Assembly: GCA_037833965.1 (NCBI GenBank)
Contig: AP031352.1
Span: 10,148,501-10,212,500 of the forward strand
Length of the DNA: 64,000 nucleotides
Direction of reading: 5' to 3'
From: Marchantia polymorpha subsp. ruderalis
Lineage: Eukaryota > Streptophyta > Marchantiopsida > Marchantiales > Marchantiaceae
Part shown: piece after piece, positions 37,501 to 47,834 of the stretch
Numbering within the stretch: position 1 is the first letter of the stretch
Layout: each line of letters begins with the position of its first letter
The notes under the pieces: generated by a model
Told to the model about the DNA's origin: nothing
The model's input: the letters and a program-made list of their open reading frames with translations, nothing else
Databases searched by the model: none
Position numbers and translations under genes: made by a program

Positions 37501-37602
37501 CCGGTTCGCTCGCCGCTACTAGGGGAATCCTTGTTTGTTTCTTTTTCCTCCGCCTAGTGATATGCTTAAACTCAGCGGGTAGTCTTGCCTGATCTGAGGT
37601 CC
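37501..37602 (-). rRNA. 26S rRNA 5'-end fragment
   Basis: The minus strand holds the conserved start of plant 26S rRNA, including CCCGCTGAGTTTAAGCATAT and AAGGATTCCCCTAGTAGCG. It is about 100 bp only. The usual GATATCAATAAGCGG-type site reads CACTAGGCGG here, so the copy has mutated. The rest of the 26S gene is absent: sequence to the left is the duplicated spacer block. Confidence 0.85.
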
Positions 37603-37935
37603 GTGCGGTGTTGCGAGGAGTAGAGGAGAGGGGAGAGTTTGAACGCTCCCCGCCAGCTCCCTCTAGCAACGTTTCCTGGTTTTTCCATCGAGGCGCCAAG
37701 AGTTCCGAACAGGACGGGTATTTCAGCCTCCGGATTCCCCCCCCCCCCCCCAATCCCCATGACAGAGACCGGGGGACACACCGGATTCACCTTCACGCGC
37801 ATCCCGTTCGGGCCACACGTCTCCGACGCTGCATTTAAAACGACCACGACAGCTCGGCCCCGCGAAGGGCCGGCTTTCCCGGACGGTCAACTCCACGCTC
37901 ACCCGGACCGGAGTCCGGATTCGGTGAGAATCCGG
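37603..37935 (-). other. ITS2-like fragment joined to the 26S scrap
   Basis: GC-rich sequence continuous with the 26S start in the position where ITS2 should be. It contains a run of 16 C (37737-37752) and a CCGGAGTCCGG-type hairpin near 37909-37945. I see no 5.8S sequence at the far end. The identity rests on its position next to 26S. Confidence 0.65.
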
Positions 37936-37949
37936 ACTAAACCGTACCT

Positions 37950-38470
37950 CTTTAGGAAATTACATTCGAGTTACATAAGGGTGTCTTTCATGTCGGAGTT
38001 ACAACAAGTTGAGGTTGAATATCATCAAACTTCTCCCTCTTCAATAAACCTTTGAGGGTATCATTCATGTTACAATTCCAACAAATTAGATTCGAGGCTC
38101 ATCAAATCTCTATCTCTTCTGGAGAAGGTATAATGGTATCTCTTTCTTAACGGTGTTCCAACAGTTTTGATTTGAGTTCCATCAAATCTTCACCTCTTCA
38201 GGAAAATAAATGTGAGCAGTTTGAGGGCTTCTCACATGATGGGGTTACATCAAATTCATTGAATCTCTACATCTTCAGGAAAGAAGAACAGAATTGGTTT
38301 CAAAGTCTCTTTCACGAAAGTGTTCTGTCCAGTTTAGTATTACTTTCATTAAATCTCTACTTCTTCAGAAAAATACATCAGATTAGATTTTAAGGTCTGT
38401 TCATGTCCTAGTTACGTCAAGTTAAGTTTGAACTTCATCAAAGCTCTATCTCTTCAAGCAAGTAAACTGG
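37950..38470 (+). repeat. About 100-bp minisatellite, plus orientation
   Basis: Four to five diverged units, each with 'GAGTTAC..CAA', 'TTCATCAAA', 'TCTCTA(T/C)CTCTTC' and 'GGAAA'. The same family lies inverted at 24140-24385. Confidence 0.65.
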
Positions 38471-39829
38471 AGAAGATTTGAAGATCTTTTTTATCAATAC
38501 TTAAGATTAATTGATTTTGCGACATCCTGAACACAAGTCTCATAACACAAGTTATGTTTTCCAGTAAATGATATATCCTTCTGATGAAACTTCCAGTAAA
38601 TCATAATTATAAACAAGAGGTTTGAAATAAATCCGCTACCCAATCTCAAGAACAGGTTTCAGAGGAAGAAGGTTGTTTTTTACTGATCTGTTCAAGTAAG
38701 ATGCTTAATATCAGTGAGTCGCAAGAGAGTCGGAGAAATTCTAGAACAAGAAAGTAAGAATCACGTTACTGTCAATTCTAGAATTTTGTTTCGCCCTCTA
38801 ACATCAATCTGACCAACAAAAAATTGCAAAATACCAACGTATTTATCGCCGAGCGAATGGGAATTACTTCGAAGCCGGACAAAATCACCCGGAAATGATG
38901 AAAACAGGATTGGCTGTATAAATATCATCTTATTCCAAGCTAATGGATCCATGTGATTTCCTCCATGTACGCTTCGTACGGGAAACGAGCAAAAGCGTCA
39001 TCTCAATACGGTTTTAGAGTATGTGGTTGGCGACAGTCAACGATTGCATCGAACGGTGTTAGCAAGATCTACAACTGAGCATCTTCCAACCGGGATGGGA
39101 TTAGGACTGTCAGAGGGCTCAAATATCTTCATGGCTCAAGGATAGACTGATAGCACACTCCAGGGCAGACAAGTTTCTCTTATCGAACCAGGTATCCAAA
39201 TCAAAAAATAGATACTGGACAAATTTTATTGATTTATAAATGTTCGAGAGACGAGTGCACAAGTGACTTGTTCACAGGTTCTGAATGGATAGACCCTCCA
39301 AGGTGGTACATAACCCGTAACAGTTGATTCTACGTCAAGGACTGACTAAATTGTGGCTATCTCCGCATGAATAACATATGAGCAACAGCTGATCCTGCAT
39401 ATTGAGATATCTATACCTCTATAGACTACTGGGACTAATCGTACGATTGAAGGCATAAACCTCTCCAACAACAGCTGCTGATTGATATTTCTATTATCAC
39501 TTACTACTACTGGCACTATTGATTGATAAGTTTCATGATCAGTAGTAGGTTTCTTCATATCCGCACTGGTCTAATATCCTTATTGGTCTTGAAGAAAGGT
39601 TGTGATCGGCCTAGTAAATTGTACTCAGGAAATTGTAGCTATCTCCACTTGTATATCATATGGGAAACAACTGAAGCTGCTGCCTATAGTACTATAAATC
39701 ACTACCTTGAGCTATTCACTACTAATGGGACAAATCGTCCAACTCCATGAAGGCATGACGCTTCTGGAACCAGCTGCTGCTTGATATATGTATTATCACC
39801 ATCGTCCTATCGATATATTGGTAACATTA
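38471..39829. repeat. Shared downstream flank of the X2 lipase
   Basis: 38790-39560 matches 56890-57640 ('accaacaaaaaattgcaaaa'/'accaaccaaaaattgcaaaa', 'cagtcaacgattgcatcga') and in part 31740-32260. No gene was seen. Confidence 0.65.
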
Positions 39830-42800
39830 TCAGTAGTAAGGTTCTTCAGGTCCGGATTGGTCTTGAAGAAAGGCTGTGATCGGCCCATACACATCGTCCG
39901 CTCGGTGCAGGCTCAGAGATAGGTCGAAATGTGCGTAGTGAGGCAGGTACACAGACTGGGGCATAGTCTGTGTCAAGCTCATGAATTCCAGCGCACCCTC
40001 GGGAGGCGAGTATAAATCCTGCCCTCCGTAAACCACCAACATCGGCAGGTCGCTGGGAATATCTTTCGGCTCGTAAGTCGGGGGGTCGGTTTTGCCCTCG
40101 TATGCCAGCGCATTCAAGGCTGCGGACCCGTAGTCGAAGTGCTGAAAGGTATTCGTCGAGATTCCTGCATGCGATGACGTGAGAAGTCAGTCCATGCTTC
40201 GCTCCAAAAGTATCAAATCCATGTGATATGTCGATCTAGCCCTGCCTGCCTTCCTTCCTTCTAATCTAGTCAAGATCGATCGTCCAGTTTACCCTGATCG
40301 AGGTGCTCGAGATTCTTGTACGACGTCACTCCATCCCATCCGTTGGCGAGCGAGAGCACACTCGGACCCAAGCAACAATCGGGGCCTTTATTATGTACAT
40401 GTAGGCACAGCAACGAAAAACCGGTTCAGATTCCAATCTGATTGCAGAAACAAATCAATCGACAGAAGAATATCGATAAACCGAACCACCCCACGAGCCC
40501 ATTTTTCTAAATCACGGGGAAAAACCGAATGAAGAAGGGATGGTCAGTCACCCGAGATGGCGAGCCGCAGACGAGAAGCGGGGCCGGTGAATGGAATGGC
40601 ATCTAGATGAAACTCCCTGGAGCACCACGGATCAGTATGTAATAACCCACCAAAGGCTAAAACTGCAGTATGGTGGTAAAAAGATCGAACCCACAGGGAC
40701 AAAGGCAACACACAGAGTAAAAATGTCACGTTTTAACAGACTTTGGTAGAGTTTGAATTCTAGGCGACTGTCACTCCCAGAAATACTGCAGTGCTCGACT
40801 CGGAGGCTCGACTCGGAGGAGGATCTCAACTCGGAGGATGCTCGGAGGATGCACGGTACAGCTTGGTCACTCAACACACACACACACACACCTGAAACTG
40901 GCAAAAAGCACAACTCGGAGGTCGGTCAGGACCTCCGCTTCGGATTTCAGGAGGAAAGTGTCTCGCAAGTTCACTCAGAGGTTCTGCAGGAAGTGCCTCC
41001 CACTCCGGCTTTTACTGCCCTTCCGCCAGGAACTAGCGGGGGTACCCGGACTGGACTTCTCACTTCGGAACGAAGCCTCTACGTACGCCGTGGACGTCAC
41101 CCTCGACTATCACACAAAACGCAGGGAGTGCAGACCCGACTGAGAACTTACTGAAAACACGATCCAGTAACACACACACAACCTGAATTACAAACCAAGG
41201 TTTACACGAAGTAATGAAACTTCACATTGGCATTCAGGGGAAACTTCCCGTAGGAGTACAATCAGGATATGTCACTCGAAGGAGTAAGGGGGAACTGTTC
41301 AAGTCTCTAACTCGCAGCCGGCTCTGAGCATCAGAAATCACCCGCAGGTGCAGATCCGCACTACTCAAGTCTCTAACCGGGTGCGAGCTCTGAACATTCA
41401 GCCGAAGGCCTTCAACTACAACATACGGTAACTTCGCTATGCTGCAGCTTCTCTACGTGGTGCCAGGACCAAAATGCACAAACACGCCAAGAAAGTGAGT
41501 TCCTGATCTGCACTTCCGAAACTGGAAGAGTCCCAAGGCAAAACGCTTTGATCTACTTTATACTCTCAAAAGATCCTAACTAGCACTACGCTATCCTATC
41601 TACCACTCGCAGCATCTGCGCGAAACCAAGCTACTCTACTGCACTCAGCAGATCCGGTGCTGCGCCTCCTGCGCGCCGGACTGCTCCGCTTACTGTCTCT
41701 ACCTTGCCAGTCTTCCGACCGGCTGCGTAACCCCAGGCGTCGGAGCGCTGCAGTGACTTCCGACTGCAAGTGCGCCATAGTGTCGCGCGCACCCGACAAG
41801 AAAGTTTCTAATTTTCTCGCCACTCGCCGCCGACTCCGACTGTCACCTTCCGTCAAGGCCGCCGCCCGAAGCTCGAACTCCCGGAGTGTAACCCTCTCTT
41901 GAGCTGCCACCTCCCAATGGGTGTATCCGTTTAGACAACGAGTCACCCGTGCCGCCAACTCTCCTCGTGCCCTGCAGCTGCTCTCCACCTCTGCCAGCTG
42001 CATTTCTAATTCCGCACGTTGTGCCCTCAAATCCGAGCACTCGGTTTGCAAGTTGCGCAACAACTCCTCATCCTCCTTGCGGGCTCTTTGACTTTCTTCT
42101 AAGGCGCGCGTCTGGCGCGCAAGCTCGGCTGCTAGGACTGTGTTCTGTCTCCGCTCCTCCTGCAAGTCCGACTCGATCTTTGCCCGTATTAGCTCGGCCT
42201 CCGCCTGACTCTTCGTCGCCGCATCCTCCTTCTGCTGCTGCAAGGCTTGGTATAGCTTCTGGGTGACCGCCAGGTGTTGTCGGAGGGCGGTGTTCCTATC
42301 CACATATACTCCGCACCTAGAGGCCCACCTTGCCACCTTGCTCCTCGTCCTTCGCCTGATTGTCTCCACATAAGACTGCGGTTTTAAGGCACTTGCGTAT
42401 TTGGATGTCTTGCGATCCAGATATCGCAGGAGTGGAACTATCTGTTCGCACAGCACCCCTGTTGGCGTTTTCTGCACCGAATCCTCTTCTTGCTCTTCCG
42501 AGCTCGTCTCATCCTCAGTCTCGAGAATCTCAGTCGCCACCGAATCCCTTGGCGACTCCCTGGAACTGTGGCGCGCAGCAGCTTCCGCTGCGGCTGCTGC
42601 TCCACTGCCTGCTAAAATATCCAGGGCAGTGGGAGATCCCACTGCTTGAGCCCCTGTTCCGGCTTGATCTTCGGTTTGTGAAGGGGTCGACGCCGCAGTG
42701 ACTTTTGTCACTCTTGATCCGCCCGCTTCTGCTGCCTGTCCTTCCGGCGCAATCTGCGCGGAAGGTGTCCTGGCTGAAGGTGCGTCCGCCGAAGGCGTCC

Positions 42801-45800
42801 GCACACTCGTCGTTGGCCCCATCCGTCTCGCAGTCGGCGAATCCGACTTACTCTCTGTTGTCCGACTCGCAGTCGGCCGACCAGCAGTTGTCCGACTGGG
42901 AGTCGGATACACCCTGCGCGTCTTGACTCCACTTGGCCTGCTTGCTGGTGGCGTTCTTCCAGAAGTGCCTTCCGCCGAAGACGACCCTCTGAGGATTGTT
43001 GGCTCGTCAGCCAAACTCTCTTCTGCTTCCGGCCTGCTGTCCGGTTCAACGCGCCGTTCAGTTGGCCTTCCTTCCGCTTGTCGACCTTCAGTCATCCGAC
43101 TCTCAGTCGGCCGGCCGTCAGTCCGTCCATCTTCTCCCGAAGGCCGTGGTGCCTTCTGTGCAGAGGTTTCTGCCGTCTTCCCTAGGATCTGAGCGATTAT
43201 CTCTTCCTGTGTGAGATTCCGCCGGGTCGGAGTTCGCCTGGTCTCCTCAGTAACAGTTGGCATTTTGCGTGCCCTCTGTTTTGGTCGACTGTGAGGCTCG
43301 GGGGTGGGCCGACCACGAGTCGGCGCAGCTGGTACTTCCGGCTGCCTGTCCTCAGGTCTCTCATCCCACTTCCGCTTTCGCGGAATGCGCTCACTTCGAC
43401 GTTCTTCTGCTGCTCTTGCTGGAGCCGGAGCCGGAGGCGTACTGGCAGGTTCCTCGTCCGGATCCGTGTCTACTTCGGCCTCCCTCGAATATCTACCTGG
43501 ATAAGTCCGGGTCAGCTGCGGAAACCGAGTTTTCTCAGCATTCGTCAAACATCCCATCGCCCGGTAAAACACGATTAAGTATGGCGATAGATGATTGAGC
43601 GTTCCTCCCCTCTCTTCTTGCGCATGTTGGCGCGTCACCTTCCACAGGAGCCGTGCCCAATGCACCGGAGCTCCTGACAACACTAGCTCCACGAACTCTA
43701 CCTGCCAACCATGCATGTAAGCGGTCTTGGTCGGCTGCAATATCTGCAGCAATGCCGTCGCGACATTTCTCCGCAATCGATCCTTGTAATCCCGTGTCCG
43801 GAAACCGTTATTGGGATGTCTAGCCACCTTGAAGAGCTCATTGTAAGAGACTTCTTCCTCCTGGGACACTTTCACGCTGTCGGCCTCGAAGAGGAGATCC
43901 CCTTCCTCGCCGGCACACCTGCCCAACACCTGCGCCCAATTGCAAATGTCCCATCTCTCTGGGTGTGGGCGAAATCCGCGAGAAGGCTTGTGTCTCTCTT
44001 GCAGATACTCGCGCACCATCTCCGGACATGTCCAATTCCACCCCCAGAGGAGAAAATCGAGCTTCAGCCTCAACAGCACATCTTGAAATGCGCGTAGACC
44101 GATCTGCGGCACCCTGAGTGGAGACACTCGCAGCTGGGGAACCTTCGACATTGCGTTGCCTGCACACACAAACGTTCTCCCTTTCGCTCTCTCTCTCACA
44201 ATCGCCACTGCGCGTCGGTCACTCAAGCACTGACTGCTTACTCTCTCTGCGCTCGTTCAAGATCGCTACTCCCAATTCTTTCAAGGTCCGCCAAGATCCT
44301 TGCGCAACTCGTCTCCGCCCTCTCTACTCTCACTGCAGGTCGCTCCGTCCTTGCGCGTAATCTTGGAACTGGAAATTGCAAAGTCAAGAATGAGAGAATG
44401 AGACTGGAGCGCAGTCTTTTCTTCTCCGATTTCAAGAACGTCCAACGTTCTTACTGGTTGCAACGTACGCAGCCGACTATACGGCTTAACGGTTCGCCCT
44501 TTGCATGCGCGAATTCACGTCTCCGCATTGCGCGCATTCGCATGCTTAAACGTTGAATTCTCCTGCCGCCGCCACCTTCCGGACTCGAGTCCGCTGCAGG
44601 GTATACGTCGGCCCTGTTGTCTTTTCCTAACCCGCCCTTCTCCGGAGGCGTGTCGCCGCTGGTGCGTTCATTATCCGTCGGCGCCTTGCTGGAGGCGCAC
44701 ATCCAGTCGGATCGAATTACGCCGGCGCGCAGTCGTACCGCCTATTTTGTCCTTTATGCCTCGTCCGTTGCTGCCGGCGCATATCCGCCAGCGCAACTCA
44801 TGCCAGCGCATCCGGCCGTCAGCGCCACGTCGGAGGCGTACATCCGACCGGCGCTTTCCTTCCATGAACAGCCGCCAAAGGCGCTTCCGACTCTGAGTGG
44901 GTTTCCTCCTATGAGCGCGTGATTCCACCGAAGGCGCATCGCCGAGGGCGTACGGGAATCCTTTCCGGCTGTGAACCCTAGCGCGAACGGCGCATGTCCG
45001 GCTACGAGTTTTCCAACGCTCATAACTTCTCCATTCCTGATCCATCTCCAACGCTCTTGGACTCGTTAGAACGAGCATCCCGAGCTCTTTCTAATGCAAC
45101 TTCAACCAACTGGATCTACCGTGTATCTCGATTGTTATGAAGGTTTTCCCTTTCCGCGCTAGTGGCGCTTCGCCGAAGGCGCACTCATGGTCGGATGCCT
45201 TTAGAGGTCCGGGCCCTTCTCCTGACGTCTTTAGCAAAACCTCCTCCTGAGGTGTCTGCGCCGGAAGCGTAGCTTCCTTATACGCTAGAGGCGCGTGAAT
45301 AGAGACACCTCAAGAAGGAGCTTTTGCCGAAGGCGCCGAAGACGTTGGCGTTGGTACATCCGACTACGTGATTCTTTGTGCCCTCGTGACGATCTCATCA
45401 ATCCACTCTATTTAGCGTACCCTTCTCTAGCTACAAACACTGCTTTGGTACTAGTTTTCTAAAATTGTTTAAATTCTGCAAAAAAAACAAAAAGTGTGTT
45501 ACCACACAGTATTAGCTCCGGATCTTTCCTAACTTCACAAATATCTTTTCATGGCTGCTGATGTGGACAGATGGAAGATACTCGATTTCACGTCAAGTCA
45601 GGCATGCTACTGATGCATACCCACCTCTGAAAGTTGAACGCACCGAGCCTGTTGTCGTGCCATTCGTCGTCGCTCGTGCCTAAGGCCTGTAATCACAATA
45701 CAGCGGTTGTCATTGTCGATTCTCGATTGCAATCCCGTAGTCAGCACTATCAAGTCTGACAGAATGAAACAGATAAGGAGAAGGAGGTCGGAAGCCTCAC

Positions 45801-47828
45801 CGAGGGAAATGGAATAGGATCCCAGGCTTGCAGGAACTCTGAAGTAGTCTTCCCCCGATAGAAGGCGGGAGCTATCAGAGTCAGAGTTTTCATGAGACTG
45901 GCGACACCCGCGTTCGTGGCTGCGGCTGCCCCGACTGCAGCGCTCTGCATACATCCATCCAAGCATCCAACCAGTCACGGCAAATAAGCTTGAGCTCGAA
46001 GCCCGAATGTGGATCTTACTTGTAGGGAGGGAGGAAATCACAGTAATCAATACATTCACGCACCAGAGAGACGCCGACGTAATGCACTCTGGAGCCAGTC
46101 TCGTCGCTGATGTATGTCAGCAGCTTGGGAACGTCGTGCTCTACATGCTGATCCCAAGTCCAGTTCCAGTACACCTGCATAGTCGTATCCTTCCGGTCAG
46201 TCATTAGCAAGAGCCAGAAAATATTTGCAAAAACGCCACACAAATGCTGAAATCGTCAATTTCCAAGCGAAAATCAGCAGACCGGGAGGATCGTGTTGCA
46301 CGTACAGCATCGTTGGGAGTTAGCTTCCGATGCTCGTGACTCCAGAGCGTCGCCCGCTCGTGACCGATCCACACATCGAAGCCCTGGTCCACCAGCATGA
46401 GAGGGAGCAAAGTGTCGTTCTCGGTGGCCACGGGCGTGAACCAGCTGGCCCCGTTGAGAAGCTCGAGGTGCATGAGCAGAACCGGGTCCCGGTCGACGAG
46501 TTCTGCATTTCGGGTTCGAGTCCGAGGTGGCTCTCGGCCATTGCTGATAGTTAATCCCCTCCTAGCAATGTTCGGCGAGGACAAGCCAGGTGGACATTCA
46601 GCACTGGAACTGGAAGTAGATCCTCCTGATCCATTCGGTGAGGAGCTCGTTGACAATGGAGGCGAGCCTCCGTATCCGGATCCACCAGGTGCTGGAGAGA
46701 GAGCAGAAGTTGATGGTTCTGACGATCCCTCTCCGTAATTCCTTGCAACTGGTGGAGAGTTCGATTCTGAAGGAGTGGGAAGAGAGTAGGAAGGCGGCGT
46801 GGATACTCCTTCGTATGGCTCCATACCAGGAGTACTCGTTGGTCCATATCCGCCAGAGGCAGGAGGAGGGTTGAAGGACGTGGGAGATGGAGATCCTCCT
46901 CCTATTGCGCCGGCACTTGGTGGTGAATTCCTAGAACCGGCGGTACTGGGTGCCCCATATCCAGCGGCTGCCGGGGGAGAGTAAGACGATGGAGCTGAGT
47001 TCGATCCTCCATATGTGCTTGCACCTGGTGGGGAGAACGCAGAAGGAGTGGGACCTCCATATCCACCAGGCGGGGAGTAGGAGGACGAGGGTGAATATGA
47101 TCCTCCATATGCGCCTTCACTTGGAGGCGAGGAGGAGGACGGGAGACTGGGACCTCCATATCCACTAGGTGGAGAGTAGGAGGACGACGGCGCAGATGGT
47201 CCTCCATATGCTCCTTCACCTGGAGGCGAGAAGGAGGAAGGAGGCGAACTTGGAGATGGTGGACTTTCTGACCTGCTGCTAGGACTTGTGTACGAGGGTA
47301 CAGCCTCAGGAGCTGGACGTGGTTTCTTGAACCCATGGAAGGGCCCCTTGTGCTTGTGCTTATGTCGGAGCTCCGGCTCCAGCCATTCCCACACAGACTT
47401 GTCCAGGTTGCCCCGAGGTATAACACGATGCAGACGAAGCATGTAACCATCTTCCGAATATACCTGCCAATGTATACAAATCACACATACACCGACCATG
47501 TTCAGGTATCTTCTGCTTGCACAATCTCAGTGAAGCCATGTCTTCTTAAAACATGCCAAAGCAAAAGCGAAAGTTGCAATTTATTTGTCACTACTCTGCT
47601 ATATAACACCGATGAGTCGAGCCGACATAGTATCTATTATTAATCAAGACCACTAACCTCATGCTCTTCGCAATTGTATCCTCGAGGAAGTACATAAATC
47701 TCGCAGAAGGTCAACGACGCATGCGCATCCATCTCCAGCATCTCCACGCATTGGCTCACAACAGCCAGAGTAGCAATTAGAGTAGCTAGTGACAGCCAGG
47801 ATGATAAGGGCCGATTGCTCGACCCCAT
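39830..47828 (-). CDS. Acid-lipase-like alpha/beta hydrolase X2, 8 exons, E2 in intron 5
   Basis: Exons (minus): 47658-47828, 46306-47463, 46064-46174, 45801-45944, 45625-45686, 40552-40616, 40293-40385, 39830-40164. All junctions are GT-AG with matching phases and total 712 codons. A signal-peptide-like start ([14 protein letters not shown]) precedes [16 protein letters not shown] and [13 protein letters not shown], the N-terminal acid-lipase region. Residues about 100-300 are an extensin-like Pro/Ser/Gly/Tyr insert. The core follows with [19 protein letters not shown] and [13 protein letters not shown]. The nucleophile elbow reads HYVGVSL-S across the exon 3/4 joint instead of GxSxG. The acid YGGQDLYSP and the histidine HYAHFDL lie in exon 8. 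Likely secreted and acting on neutral lipids or esters, if active. E2 makes intron 5 about 5.0 kb instead of about 0.13 kb. It is the only complete member of the array. Confidence 0.8.
41557..41562 (-). promoter_or_regulatory. Conserved TATA box after the E2 ORF
   Basis: TATAAAGTAG on the minus strand, 33 bp beyond the ORF stop, equivalent to 17130-17135 in E1. If it is active, transcripts would leave the element towards lipase exon 6, about 0.95 kb away, in sense orientation. Confidence 0.5.
41596..44151 (-). CDS. E2 ORF: intact 851-residue coiled-coil protein
   Basis: Start chosen at the ATG ending at 44151 (M-S-K-V-P-Q-L-R), because E1, E3 and E4 share this start. The frame is open about 25 codons further upstream but without conservation. 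It is intact to the stop. The domain order is as in E1: a conserved N-terminal 210 residues, a basic repetitive linker with IPRKRKW and ASRT/ESRM-type repeats, then a long coiled coil ([24 protein letters not shown]). A final Arg/Ser-rich tail ends the protein. Differences from E1 include in-frame indels and many substitutions, but no frame break. No catalytic motif is visible. It is a candidate structural or DNA-binding protein, possibly gag-like. Confidence 0.8.
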   Translation of the reverse strand: MSKVPQLRVSPLRVPQIGLRAFQDVLLRLKLDFLLWGWNWTCPEMVREYLQERHKPSRGFRPHPERWDICNWAQVLGRCAGEEGDLLFEADSVKVSQEEEVSYNELFKVARHPNNGFRTRDYKDRLRRNVATALLQILQPTKTAYMHGWQVEFVELVLSGAPVHWARLLWKVTRQHAQEERGGTLNHLSPYLIVFYRAMGCLTNAEKTRFPQLTRTYPGRYSREAEVDTDPDEEPASTPPAPAPARAAEERRSERIPRKRKWDERPEDRQPEVPAAPTRGRPTPEPHSRPKQRARKMPTVTEETRRTPTRRNLTQEEIIAQILGKTAETSAQKAPRPSGEDGRTDGRPTESRMTEGRQAEGRPTERRVEPDSRPEAEESLADEPTILRGSSSAEGTSGRTPPASRPSGVKTRRVYPTPSRTTAGRPTASRTTESKSDSPTARRMGPTTSVRTPSADAPSARTPSAQIAPEGQAAEAGGSRVTKVTAASTPSQTEDQAGTGAQAVGSPTALDILAGSGAAAAAEAAARHSSRESPRDSVATEILETEDETSSEEQEEDSVQKTPTGVLCEQIVPLLRYLDRKTSKYASALKPQSYVETIRRRTRSKVARWASRCGVYVDRNTALRQHLAVTQKLYQALQQQKEDAATKSQAEAELIRAKIESDLQEERRQNTVLAAELARQTRALEESQRARKEDEELLRNLQTECSDLRAQRAELEMQLAEVESSCRARGELAARVTRCLNGYTHWEVAAQERVTLREFELRAAALTEGDSRSRRRVARKLETFLSGARDTMAHLQSEVTAALRRLGLRSRSEDWQGRDSKRSSPARRRRSTGSAECSRVAWFRADAASGR

Positions 47829-47834
47829 TGTTCT

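Larger units (their letters stand above)
40638..45506 (-). mobile_element. E-family element E2 (4869 bp) in lipase intron 5
   Basis: On the minus strand it runs from TGTGGTAACACAC (at 45506) to TTATTACA (at 40638). It is flanked by CAGTA on both sides (40633-40637, 45507-45511). The paralogous loci have the site unfilled: CAGTATTAGCTCC at 32581, and a diverged TAGTATTAGCT at 58334. It is very similar to E1 throughout, including the leader, ORF, TATA box (41557-41562), CA run and CTCGACTCGGAGG repeats. It lies in the same orientation as the lipase gene. Confidence 0.93.
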
